Source of the DNA: a virus
Length of the DNA stretch: 23,917 nt
Reading direction: 5' to 3' (one strand)
Virus record (IMG/VR): IMGVR_UViG_3300004151_000044
Coordinates: 1-23,917 of that record
Positions 1 to 8,500 of this stretch are shown piece after piece. Every line of letters begins with the position of its first letter. The first letter of the stretch is position 1. A model generated the notes under the pieces. The model had not been told where the DNA came from and ran no database searches. It saw only the letters and a program-made list of their open reading frames with translations. A program made the translations under genes and the position numbers.

Positions 1-540
1 GCTGGCGTCGTCGAGCCGCGAGCGGTCCATGCCGCCGCCCCATTCGCGGTTGGTCAGGCACTCGTAGACGATATGCGCGCCGTTCATCGCGTGGATTTCG
101 CCGTCCGCGAGGACGACAGTCGCCTTCTCCGGGTACCAGGGCTCGCCGTCCCAGCCGGCCGTGGTGCGGCGCACGCGGATCTTCCAGGGCTTGAGGTAGG
201 GAGTCATCGCCGACACCAGGCCGTCGAAGAACAGCGTGGCCATCCCGCGGAAACCGGGGACCTCCCCGCCGAGCATGCTGACCAGCCCGGCCGGGGCGGT
301 CTGGGTCAGCTCGCCCATCAGCACGTCGAGCGGTCCCTGGATGCCGCCCTCCTTCATCTTCCCGCCGAACAGGTCGGGCTTGTCGAGGTAGACCTGGCCG
401 CTCCCGGTCACGCTGCCCCTGAAGGCGTCCTTGCCGTCGATGCGGATCTGCACCAGCTCGTTCACCGGTCCGCGGCCGAGGCCGATGTGCAGGCCCATGT
501 AGTACTTGAAGCCGACGGTGACGCTAGCCCCCATGCCCAT
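1..540 (-). CDS. Tail-tip / central fibre protein (host-specificity J-like), N-terminal part, cut by window edge
   Basis: The frame is open from an ATG at 540 to position 1, giving 180 residues with no stop, so the 3' part lies outside the window. The protein begins MGMGASVTVGFKYYMGLH and contains an IDKPDLFGG-like stretch, a PYLKPWKIRVRR segment and an ECLTNREWG segment. This pattern (VGYKYY..GLH, then a LKPW..RV strand, then a CLT..WGMG loop) is what I recognise from the N-terminus of large siphophage tail-tip proteins that close the tail and carry receptor-binding parts. The start is chosen because GGGAGGT lies 5 bases upstream of the ATG at 540; a second in-frame ATG at 534 is possible. 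It overlaps the upstream 86 aa gene by 17 bases, suggesting translational coupling. Its place at the end of the tail genes fits a J/megatron-like role. The family is recognised by pattern only, and the receptor-binding region is not visible. Confidence 0.75.
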   Translation of the reverse strand, partial: MGMGASVTVGFKYYMGLHIGLGRGPVNELVQIRIDGKDAFRGSVTGSGQVYLDKPDLFGGKMKEGGIQGPLDVLMGELTQTAPAGLVSMLGGEVPGFRGMATLFFDGLVSAMTPYLKPWKIRVRRTTAGWDGEPWYPEKATVVLADGEIHAMNGAHIVYECLTNREWGGGMDRSRLDDAS

Positions 541-784
541 CGGTCACCTCCCGCGCATAGTCGACCAGGTGGTGGGCCAGGGCATCGCCCGTGGCCAGCA
601 GAGTAGCGGCCGGGATACCGCCGTCGCGGACGATGGCCGCCCAGTCAAGCCCGTAGCGTTCGCACAGGGCGCGGGCGCCGCGGTGGCAGTAGCCGGGCCG
701 GGCGCCGAAGGCCGGGACGCTGTGCAGGTGGTCGAGGGTCACGAACAGGTCGTCCGCTTCGGTTGCTTCGCTGTCGTTCATCAT
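524..784 (-). CDS. Small conserved tail-region protein (86 aa), function unknown
   Basis: This soluble 86 aa protein has the segment GYCHRGARALCERYGLDW followed by ATGDALAHHLVDYA. I recognise this combination as a conserved small protein that sits just before the tail-tip gene in many Pseudomonas and other proteobacterial siphophages, but I know no proven role. There is no signal peptide or membrane segment. The start ATGATG at 784 overlaps the stop of the preceding 78 aa gene (ATGA overlap), and the 3' end overlaps the tail-tip gene by 17 bases, so the three genes are probably translated as a coupled set. Position suggests a part in tail-tip assembly, for example a chaperone or minor tip component. 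That role is inferred from neighbours only. Confidence 0.75.
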   Translation of the reverse strand: MMNDSEATEADDLFVTLDHLHSVPAFGARPGYCHRGARALCERYGLDWAAIVRDGGIPAATLLATGDALAHHLVDYAREVTDGHGG

Positions 785-1017
785 TTTCCGCTCGAGGTCT
801 TGATCTTCTTGGTCCGCAGGTGGCCGTAGCTGAGTACCTGCCAGTCGCCGCTCCAGCAGTCGCCGAAGAACACCGCCTGCGGCGTGCCCTCGTCGGGCAC
901 CGGCAGGTCGAAGTCGCTCAGCGCCGCCGGCTTGGGGGTGGTCGGCTTGGGGCGCATCAGATAGCTCAGGGCCATCGAGGTGATCATGATGGCGACCTGG
1001 ATCGTCGTCGGGTCCAT
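781..1017 (-). CDS. Small conserved tail protein (78 aa) with C-terminal LRTKKIK motif
   Basis: The N-terminus has a short hydrophobic helix (about residues 7-21, IQVAIMITSMALSYLM) followed by a proline-rich linker (RPKPTTPKP) and a compact C-terminal part with DEGTPQAVFFGD and SYGHLRTKKIKTSSGK. The motif of an E-G-x-P-x-x-VxFG strand followed by YG.LRTKKIK is familiar from small proteins encoded just upstream of the tail-tip gene in siphophages; no biochemical role is known to me. The gene starts 8 bases after the hub gene and its stop is overlapped by the next start (ATGA). The hydrophobic N-terminus could be a membrane-contacting or assembly peptide; this is inference. Real gene call is well supported by packing and pattern. 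Confidence 0.72.
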   Translation of the reverse strand: MDPTTIQVAIMITSMALSYLMRPKPTTPKPAALSDFDLPVPDEGTPQAVFFGDCWSGDWQVLSYGHLRTKKIKTSSGK

Positions 1018-1025
1018 GGCGGTCC

Positions 1026-1844
1026 TCAGAAATACTGGTTGCCGTCGAAGGGGGATGTCCCGGCCAGGTGCGGAACGCCGCCGTAGTTGGCCAGGTTGTC
1101 GTACTGCTGGCAGCCGGCGACGGTCTGCCGGCAGCCCGGGTAGAGGCGGATCGCCTGGCCCGCGGAGAGGCCCGCGGTGCCGCCGAGCAGGGTCAGGCGA
1201 GTGCCGGCGTGCCGTTCGATGCCGCGCCGCTCGTACTCGCCGCTACCGATCGGCCATTCGAGGTAGCCGCCGGTGAAGTAGCCCTCCGGGTAGCCGGCCA
1301 GGGTGCCGTTGTCCAGGCCCGCCCCGTCCAGGCTCTGCACGCTGCTGTCGATCCGGTAGCCGTTGCGGTCGACTCCGCAGGCCAGCGAGTAGAGGGCGTG
1401 CGGGCAGTTGCGCTCCCAGCCCAGGCGCAGGCCCTGCATATCGACGCGCTCGCTGAGCGGCGCGCAGGCGATCTCGCAGCGGTCGGGCTGCGTCCATTTC
1501 ACCGAGCGCACCTCGCCGACCCAGATCACCAGGTAGCCGTCGATCCCGTCGTGGCGGGCGAACACCGTCAGCGACACCGGCGCGCTGGGCGCCGTCGCCC
1601 GGTAGAGCTGGGCGAGTTCCAGATCGCCCGGGGCGGTGACGACGAACTGGTCCTGCTGGCTGTCGCCCGACTGCTGGATGCCGTTGTCGGCGATCCCGCC
1701 GCGCAGGGCCTTGAAGGTCTGGCTGAGGTGGTCGACGTCGCGGTCGCAGGAGGCATAGGCCCAGCGCAGCAGGCCGCGGGCGAACTGGTAAAGGCGGATC
1801 GGCCGCCCGCCGGCGAGCGAGCGCTCGGCACTGTCAAAACTCAT
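1026..1844 (-). CDS. Baseplate/tail hub protein, DUF2163 / phage BR0599 type
   Basis: This 272 aa protein ends in the pattern typical of the BR0599 C-terminal domain: NCPHALYSLACGVD (residues 146-159), then YPGCRQTVAGC (235-245), then a YDNLANYGGVPHLAG segment. The N-terminal half fits the DUF2163 part (a WVGEVRSVKW strand region). In gene transfer agents and siphophages, proteins of this type form the hub below the distal tail ring. The four conserved-position cysteines, Cys147, Cys156, Cys238 and Cys245, form two pairs and could hold a metal or 4Fe-4S cluster, as known for lambda gpL. The start at 1844 is preceded by AGGAG about 8 bases upstream and overlaps the upstream gene by 11 bases. 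Family assignment is confident; cluster binding is inferred. Confidence 0.82.
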   Translation of the reverse strand: MSFDSAERSLAGGRPIRLYQFARGLLRWAYASCDRDVDHLSQTFKALRGGIADNGIQQSGDSQQDQFVVTAPGDLELAQLYRATAPSAPVSLTVFARHDGIDGYLVIWVGEVRSVKWTQPDRCEIACAPLSERVDMQGLRLGWERNCPHALYSLACGVDRNGYRIDSSVQSLDGAGLDNGTLAGYPEGYFTGGYLEWPIGSGEYERRGIERHAGTRLTLLGGTAGLSAGQAIRLYPGCRQTVAGCQQYDNLANYGGVPHLAGTSPFDGNQYF

Positions 1845-3549
1845 CGTCGCGGACTCCTCTGAACACCAGGGCGCAGTTGGCCACGCCCTCGCTGTCGGTT
1901 TCGTGGTGGATTTCGAGGCTGTCGCTGTCCAGCCGGCAGAGGGTCAGCCAGCTAATGCGCAGCACCTCGGCCGGCTCGATCTGCACGCCGAGCGGGCTGT
2001 CGATGGCCAGGCGCTCGACGTCCGCGCTCAGCTCGCTGCTGCCGGTGATCCGGCGGTGGAAGGCGGTGCCGTCCCACAACTCGATGCGGATGTCGCAGCG
2101 CCCCGGCCGGGACTGCCCGAAGCGCGTGTAGCCGACGTTGGCTACGTCGAGGGTGGTGGCCACCGCGGTGACCGTGGCGACCGGCTCCAGGTCGGCGGCA
2201 TGGGTCGGCAGCCAGACCGGCACCTGCCGGCCGCGCAGGGAGTAGAGCAGGCTGCGCAGGGCGCTGCGCTCGCTGCGGCCCATCCCCAGCCAGCGGTAGC
2301 CCTGCACCGGGAAGGCCCGGCCGGCGATATCGCTCTGCCGGGGGATGGCCGCGCCGTTGTCGAGCGTCGAGGTCAGGCGCGCGCAGCTCGCGGTCAGGTC
2401 TTGCGACTCGTCGGGGCGCAGCTCGAACACCGGCCGCCCGCGGTAGAGGGCGGTCGGCAGCACGGCCGGCCAGTCGCTCGCCTCCACCAGCTGGAAGCGC
2501 ACCTCGGCGCGCTGCGCGGTGTCGGTGAGGCGGGTCAGGCTCGGCGGTTCGAGCAGTTGCGCCGGGCGTGCCGGGTAGAGCCGCGATCCGGCCGGCCAGG
2601 CCTGCTGGGCGGGCCGCGCCAGGTCGAGGCCGCCCGCGTCGATCCCGGCGACCTCGACCACCTCGCAGGCGAAGGCCGATTCGCCGCGCAGCAGGGCCAG
2701 GCGGCCGACGGCGAAGTCCAGGCCCGCGGTGGCGCAGGCGAGGCGCGTCGCGCCGGGGGCGAGCGGCTGCTCGAGCAGCTGGATGTCCGGCCACACCGGC
2801 AGCGCCCAGGTTCTCGATCCCCAGCCGAACAGCGCCAGGTCGAGCAGCTGCCGTTCGCGGCCCTCGACCAGCAGCGGCGCCTCGAACTCCCGGCGCGGGG
2901 CGAGGCGGATCGCCCGGCGCTGCTCGACGCCCGACTCGCTCTGCAGGATGTCGGTGGCCCAGGTCAGGGTCTCGGTCACCCCGTCGGCCCAGTCCGGGGC
3001 GAAAGCCCAGGCGACGATCCGGTTGGCGGTGATCCGCAGGGCCGCTTCGTCGCCGTTGTCGAACGACCAGCGCAGCGCGGTATCGAGCACCGGGGCGCCG
3101 TCGGGAGTAACCGAGACTTGCCAGATACGCTCCTGCAGGGCGGTGAAGGTCAGCGGCGCGGCCGGCTGGCCGGACAGCTCGATCCCCTCGTCGAGGCCGG
3201 CGATGCCGAGCAGCGTGCGCGACTCCCGGTAGGCGTTCCACAGGGAGACAGCCGCGGTCTGGGTAGAGACCACGTTGCCCAGCTCGAGCTGTGCCGGGCT
3301 GATGTGGATACGGTCGTACCAGTCGTCGACGAAGGCCCGCTGCCGCTGGCCGGAAATCGGTCGGCCGTTGGCCTCGACGGGCCAATGGGTAGCCAGCGGC
3401 TGCGAGCCGACGCGGGGCGTGGCGTTGACGAAGGGCGACGGGGCGAACTGATCGACCCAGGCGAACGTCCAGTGGTCGCCGGTCAGGTTGGGGTTGTCGG
3501 TCAGGCCGCCCTGCGTCGAACGGGCCAGTTGCCCGTTGAGCACGGCCAT
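1834..3549 (-). CDS. Large tail protein upstream of the hub (571 aa), probable distal tail/baseplate component
   Basis: This 571 aa protein has no signal peptide or membrane helix and is rich in predicted beta strands. Visible landmarks are an N-terminal segment with WYDRIHISP and a SLWNAYRESRTLLGI helix (about residues 77-116), a central region with a WALPVWPDIQLLEQPL stretch, and a C-terminal SRPGRCDIRIELWD region. I do not recognise a named Pfam domain with certainty. Its position between the tape measure group and the BR0599-type hub matches the place of distal tail proteins (gp12-like in gene transfer agents; gpM-like in lambda), although it is much longer than those. The ATG at 3549 directly abuts the TAA of the upstream gene, with no spacing, so translation is probably coupled. 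Structural role is well supported by context; exact function is not. Confidence 0.7.
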   Translation of the reverse strand: MAVLNGQLARSTQGGLTDNPNLTGDHWTFAWVDQFAPSPFVNATPRVGSQPLATHWPVEANGRPISGQRQRAFVDDWYDRIHISPAQLELGNVVSTQTAAVSLWNAYRESRTLLGIAGLDEGIELSGQPAAPLTFTALQERIWQVSVTPDGAPVLDTALRWSFDNGDEAALRITANRIVAWAFAPDWADGVTETLTWATDILQSESGVEQRRAIRLAPRREFEAPLLVEGRERQLLDLALFGWGSRTWALPVWPDIQLLEQPLAPGATRLACATAGLDFAVGRLALLRGESAFACEVVEVAGIDAGGLDLARPAQQAWPAGSRLYPARPAQLLEPPSLTRLTDTAQRAEVRFQLVEASDWPAVLPTALYRGRPVFELRPDESQDLTASCARLTSTLDNGAAIPRQSDIAGRAFPVQGYRWLGMGRSERSALRSLLYSLRGRQVPVWLPTHAADLEPVATVTAVATTLDVANVGYTRFGQSRPGRCDIRIELWDGTAFHRRITGSSELSADVERLAIDSPLGVQIEPAEVLRISWLTLCRLDSDSLEIHHETDSEGVANCALVFRGVRDDEF

Positions 3550-4428
3550 TTACGGCCCCTCGTAGCGGATCGCCCAGCCGAAGGTGCCGGTGTGGTTGAC
3601 GAGGCTGCCTGCGTTGCGGTTGGTCGAGTCTTTGCGGTACCAGGGGAAGAGCTTCCAGCGCTCGCTGCCGAGGGTGACGATCTGGCCCGGCGTGTAGTTG
3701 TCCACGCGGGTGTAACGGGCATGCTCGAGGTCGGCGGTCAGGCTGAGCTTGTTGGACAGGCGGATCTTCCAGGCGCGGATCGGCAACAGCACCGCCTCGC
3801 TGTTCCAGGCGTTGGGCAACAGGCCGATCAGCGGCATGCAGGGGCTGATACCCACCGCCGGCCCCGTCAGCGTCTGCGCCAACCACCAGCCCTGGGCATC
3901 GAGGTCGGAGTGCAGCCAGGCGTTGCGGTTGGAACCCTGGATGGCATTTGTCGACCAGAACAGGGCAGCCGTCGTGCTAGCCGAGCCGGCCCCGCCCTGG
4001 TTGTAACTCATGGTCACGCCGGACGAGGCGGCAGCCGAACCGAGGGACGCCCCCACCCACATACCCGAGCCCGGCAGCCCCTGTACCGTGGAGGCACCGA
4101 AGGCACACCACTGGTAGAAATCCACGCTGTAGTTGACCACCAGGTAGACCTCGCCGGAAAAGACGAAGATCTCGTAGCCCAGCGGGAAGGCCAGTGGCGT
4201 GCTGCCGATCTGGCCGATGCGCACCACGTCCGGCGCGTCGCCGGCCGTCGCGCCGGTGCGTCCCAGCAGGGTCAGATAGCCGCCGACGATCTGCAGGCGC
4301 AGGAACAGCCCGCCCTTGCTCAGCACCTCGCTGCCGCTGCTCCAGCTCCAGCCCTCGCCCGTGCAGGCGTCGATCAGCGCCTGGCGCAGCGCGGTCAGGT
4401 CGTTGGCAGTTCCGCTATAGTAGGCCAT
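3550..4428 (-). CDS. Tail-associated virion protein (292 aa), probable paralogue of the upstream 384 aa protein
   Basis: This 292 aa protein starts MAYYSGTANDLTALRQAL at an ATG sharing one base with the stop of the upstream gene. It has no membrane segment. It shares a layout with its upstream neighbour: an N-terminal helix, a short W-containing strand, an L-x-L-x-G-rich strand region, an LGYEIFVFSG strand comparable to the neighbour's EEIFVGFRTY, and a C-terminal beta domain ending in WAIRYE where the neighbour ends YYAMRLD. This suggests an old tandem duplication, seen by eye only. The middle contains a Gly/Ser-rich region. Likely a structural tail or tail-tip protein because both flanking genes are virion genes. 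No named family is recognised. Confidence 0.68.
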   Translation of the reverse strand: MAYYSGTANDLTALRQALIDACTGEGWSWSSGSEVLSKGGLFLRLQIVGGYLTLLGRTGATAGDAPDVVRIGQIGSTPLAFPLGYEIFVFSGEVYLVVNYSVDFYQWCAFGASTVQGLPGSGMWVGASLGSAAASSGVTMSYNQGGAGSASTTAALFWSTNAIQGSNRNAWLHSDLDAQGWWLAQTLTGPAVGISPCMPLIGLLPNAWNSEAVLLPIRAWKIRLSNKLSLTADLEHARYTRVDNYTPGQIVTLGSERWKLFPWYRKDSTNRNAGSLVNHTGTFGWAIRYEGP

Positions 4429-5582
4429 CAGCTGTCGAGTCTCATTGCGTAGTAGTCGGTATGCCCGGTGCGCCAGACGTCCTGGATCACCACATAGGTC
4501 TTGCCGTCGACGGTCAGGGTGTTCTCGACGGCATTGTTGAAGCCGCTGATATAGAAGATCCCGTCCAGCACGCCCCAGAGGTTGGCGCTGTTGTCGTGCA
4601 GCTCGACCGGCAGCAGGGGGTACACGTTGCCGGTGTCGCGCAGGTTTGGGCTGCCCGACGAGGTGCCGTCCCCGGCGATATAGCTGTTGCCCCAGGGGTA
4701 GCAGTACGGCTGCAGCCAGCCGTCGTTGCTGCGCAGCCCCATGGCCGCTTTGTTGCCCTTGAAGTACCCCGAGTGCGCGGTATCGCTGAAGCGGGTCGCC
4801 GCCGCGCCCGAGAGCATCCCGCCACAGACCACCGGGTACGGGTACTGGCTGGGCCGGCCGTAGGGCAGCATCTTGCCGACGTAGCAGCTCTCGTAGACCG
4901 GCGTGCCGACCTTCATCGCCAGGGCGATGCGCTGGCCGTTGAGGGTCAGCCAGTAATCGATCCGCTGGTTGTGCGCCGGCACGCCGGAGAGCCGCGCGCC
5001 CGGCTGGGTATCGAACGAGTTGCCCGCCACATAGCCGGTGAACACCCCGGCCAGCAGGTTGTAGTAGTCGGCGGAGGCATCCTGGTAGGTGCGAAAGCCG
5101 ACGAAGATTTCCTCGGTGCGGCTCAGGCCGGAGCCCTTGAGGATCAGCTCGCGGTTGGTCGAGACGGTGTCGTAGCGAAGGACCTCCCACTCGGCGTCGG
5201 CGGCCGCGGCGGCGCCCTGGGTGACCGGAACGGTGAAGACGTCGCCGACGATGAAATCGGTCGCACCGTCCGTGAGGGTGAATTTCAGCAGCCCGTTGTC
5301 GTAGGCGACGCCGACCGTGGCGGCCGCCTGGGCGCCGGACACCGAACCGACCACCGAGAAGGTGCCGCCGTTGGCCGCCGCGGCGGTGCAGGTGAGCGTC
5401 CAGGTCTCGGTCACCGACGCGGGCGAGGCCTCCAGCCCGGCGAGCGTGCCGTTGCCGGTGCGCGTGCCGCCGATGCTGCCGAGCACGCCGAAGCCGCCGC
5501 AGAACAGGCGGAGGGCGGCGAGCAGGTTGTAGTGGGCCAGTTGGCCGTTGGCGTTGTCGACGTAGCCGATTTGATGGGGCAT
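4428..5582 (-). CDS. Tail virion protein (384 aa) carrying an inserted beta module
   Basis: This is the first gene after the tape measure (4-base gap). The N-terminus (MPHQIGYVDN, then LLAALRLFCGG) is interrupted at about residues 41-121 by an inserted beta module (RTGNGTLAG ... FTLTDGATDFIVGDVFTV) that also occurs in the capsid decoration protein of this phage. After the insert, the core resumes with WEVLRYDTVSTNRELILKG, a YYNLLAGVFTGYV segment, an ALAMKVGTPVYESCYVGKM segment, and a C-terminal FNNAVENTLTVDGKTYVVIQ part. Without the insert it would be about 300 aa, close to its downstream neighbour, which seems paralogous. I recognise the core as a conserved virion protein of Pseudomonas siphophages but know no functional name. 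Tail or tail-tip component by position. Confidence 0.72.
   Translation of the reverse strand: MPHQIGYVDNANGQLAHYNLLAALRLFCGGFGVLGSIGGTRTGNGTLAGLEASPASVTETWTLTCTAAAANGGTFSVVGSVSGAQAAATVGVAYDNGLLKFTLTDGATDFIVGDVFTVPVTQGAAAAADAEWEVLRYDTVSTNRELILKGSGLSRTEEIFVGFRTYQDASADYYNLLAGVFTGYVAGNSFDTQPGARLSGVPAHNQRIDYWLTLNGQRIALAMKVGTPVYESCYVGKMLPYGRPSQYPYPVVCGGMLSGAAATRFSDTAHSGYFKGNKAAMGLRSNDGWLQPYCYPWGNSYIAGDGTSSGSPNLRDTGNVYPLLPVELHDNSANLWGVLDGIFYISGFNNAVENTLTVDGKTYVVIQDVWRTGHTDYYAMRLDS
5220..5462 (-). repeat. Beta-rich virion module, copy in the 384 aa tail protein
   Basis: About 81 residues (residues 41-121 of the 384 aa protein). Shared pattern with the copy in the decoration protein: G-N-G-T-L near the start, LT.TAAAANGG.FSVV in the middle, and FTL.DG.TDFIVGD.FT near the end. 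DNA similarity is also visible, for example GCCGCCGTTGGCCGC on the plus strand in both places. It resembles Ig-like or other display modules that are inserted in phage surface proteins; the fold is inferred. Confidence 0.75.
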
Positions 5583-5586
5583 GGGG

Positions 5587-8500
5587 TTAAACCTTGAGGA
5601 GGCTGCGAACGGTGCTGGCGTTGCGCTGCAGAAAGACCTTGAAATGTTCCTGGCCGGGCTTGCTCCAGGCCATCGAGGCGATCTGGCCTTCGTCCTGCAC
5701 GGCGTAGAGGTTGATCGCGTTCTGCACCTGGGTGCTCATGGCCTTGGCCGGCTCGGCCAGGGTCGTGGTGCCCAGGCTCGGCGCCGGCAGCGCGGGGGCC
5801 GGCACGCCGGCCAGGCCGCCGGTGGCGTGGCGCACGCGGCGGGCGTAGTCGTCCAGGGCGGCCATGTCCTGGGCGTTGAAGGCGTGCAGGAAGTCCAGCG
5901 CGCCGGGTTGCTGGACCACCGCGGCGCGGGTGACGAACTCGTTATTGGAGAGCCAGGCGGAAATGCTGTCGGAGGTTCCGGTGCCGGGGCCGGTGACATG
6001 GCCACCCGTGGCTGCCGCTACCGATCCGCCGCCGAACAGGCCGCCAATACCACCCAGGATGCCGCTGAAAATCGAGTCGCCGCCGCCCCCGCTAAACAGA
6101 CCACCGAGGCTATCGAACAGGCTGCCGAACAGATCGGCGCCGCCGCTGAACACCGAGTCCAAAGCACTGCTGAACGTACCGCTGCCGGTTTCCGATGCGG
6201 ATGTGATGGAGCTGCCCATTTCTGCCGCGCCCTGCGACGAGGCTGCTCCGATCTCTCCCGCTATCCCCGAGGCTCCGGACGCGCCGGATGCCGCTCCGCC
6301 GGCAGCCTGCCCGGTCCCCGCCGACGAAATCGCCGCCGCCATGGCGGCCCCCGCCTGGACCCCGGCAGCAACAATGGCCGCCGCCATGCTCTGGCCACCT
6401 ACCGCCGAAGCGCTGGTGATCGCCGCTGCCTGGGAGCTGGACTCGCTCTGTCCGCCGCCGAGCAGGCCCATGATGCCTGCGGTCGCCTGCTCGGCCAGCC
6501 GCTGCGTCGCCAGCTGCAGCATGGCGTCCGCCACGCTGGAGACCAGGCTGGTCACCGCGTCGCGCAGGTTCATCGTGCCATCCGTCAAGCCGGCCAGGGC
6601 CTCTTGGATGCCGCCGGCCAGGCCGCTCTTCAGGGCGCGCTCGAAGTCGCCGGCGGCATTGCGGGCCAGAGTGATCTTGTCGCGGATCGCGTCGATCTGG
6701 ACCTGCGCAGCCTCGCCGGCCGTACCGCCCTTGACGGCAATCTCTTCCAGGACGGGCAGTTGCCTTTCCAGCTCGTCGGCTTCCTTCCGGCGCAAATCAA
6801 GGATCTTCTGGCGCGCTTCGGTTTCGGTGATGAGGCCGGCATCCAGCTGAACGCCGATGCTCTGCTCGGCCCGGTCGTTGCGCGAAAAGGTCTTGTCGAT
6901 CTGCTTGCCGATCTCGTCGAGCTGGATCTGCGCCTGGCGAATCGGCAGCACGTCCTTCATCAGCTGGATGCCGCGCTGGTTGCCGGTCTTCTCGAGATCC
7001 CGCATGGCCTGCGCGAATTGCGCCTCCAGTTCGATACGGGCGGCTTCGCCTGCCTTGCCTTGCGAGCGCAGCAGTTCCGCTTCCAGTCCAGCATTGGTGC
7101 GGGCGTTTTCGGTCAGGGCCTGGTGCTTGCGGACCTGCTCGTCCAGGGCGACGTTCTGGGCCAACTGGGCCTTGATGGCCGCCTCGTTGGCCAGCAAGCT
7201 CCGCTGGTCGGCGGTGAGGATCTTTTTCTCTTTGAGGTCGGCGATCAGCTGGACGAACTGTGCCTGTTGCCGCTGGGCCTCCGTGAGCTTGTCCGTGCTG
7301 CCCAGCTGGCTTTCCAGCGTTGCCTGCTGGTTGCGCAGTTGCTGGAGCATGCGGGTCGCAGCATCGTCGGTGACGGCCTTCTGTCGCTTGGCCGTTTCCT
7401 TGTACTGATCCCGGGTCTGCCTTTCCAGGGCAGCCTCTTGTTCGGCGGTGATGGTATAGCCAGCCGTTCTCGCCGACGCGATCAAGCGCCGATTATTTTC
7501 CAGCGCCTGGGTAAGCTTGTCGGCCTTGGAAGCAGTCGCGTCGATGCTCTTCTGGATTTCCTCGTAGGCCTTGGTTCCTGCGCTGATGTTCTGTGCGTCG
7601 AACATCTTTCGACGGGCTTCCGCCACGTCGTCGACCTCTTTCTGCAGTGCCGCGGTCCACTCGGCGGAGACGCCCGTCTCGCCTGCCGAGAGTGCAACCA
7701 TGTTGGGATTGTCGCCCAGTACCAAAGGGTTGACCCTGGCCTGCTGGATCGTTGCGAGGCGCGCCTGCAGCTTCGTCAGCTTCTGGTCGAGGGTATCCTC
7801 CCGCCCAACATCAAGAACCGCATCCCATGCGCCTTTGGCTGCTTCCTTTACGCCTCCCCAGGCCGTCTCGATATACCCAAGGTTCTCGATGATCTTGTCT
7901 GCACGCGCCGTCTGGGCCTCGGCAAGAGCCTGCTCGGCGAGCGAGGCGGCCCCCAGGGTATCGCCTTGCTCCTGCAAGGCCCGGATCTGCTCGTATACCG
8001 ACGCGGTGAGGAAGTGGTACTGCTCATTGAGCTGGACCACGGCCTTAACCGGGTCCTCGGCAATCTTGGCAAACTCGGCTACGGTCTCGGCCAAAGCCTT
8101 GCCGGTAGCCTGCTCCATTTTGAGTGCAGCAACTGCAATCTCTTCGAAGCGATCACTGGTGATCTTTCCGGTTCCGGCAAGCTGGGCCAGTACGTCTGCC
8201 GCTGCGCCGACGGTGCCGACCGTAGTACCGACCTGGCGAGCCATGGCACCCAGGCCGCCTGCCGTAGTTCCGGCGTAATTGCCGGTCAGCATCAGCGACT
8301 CATTGAACCGGTCCTGCTCTTCGCTTCCCTTGTAATAGGCCAAGGCCAGGACACCCGCTGCGGCAGAGGCCGCGCCAATCGCCGCCGCCATCGGGTTGAT
8401 GCTGGAGACGACGGCCCGCGCCGCATTGCCGATCCCGCCGAACGAGTCCCGGATCTGCCCGCCCTGCTGAATGGCGACCATCCAGATCGGCATGCCGGAG

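Noticed and set aside
1903-4452. Plus-strand open frame of 849 codons opposite the tail genes
   Set aside because: It is rich in Ala/Gly/Arg/Val/Gln/His low-complexity sequence and is the antisense of genes with G/C-rich third positions. The minus-strand genes there have ribosome sites, tight packing and recognisable families.
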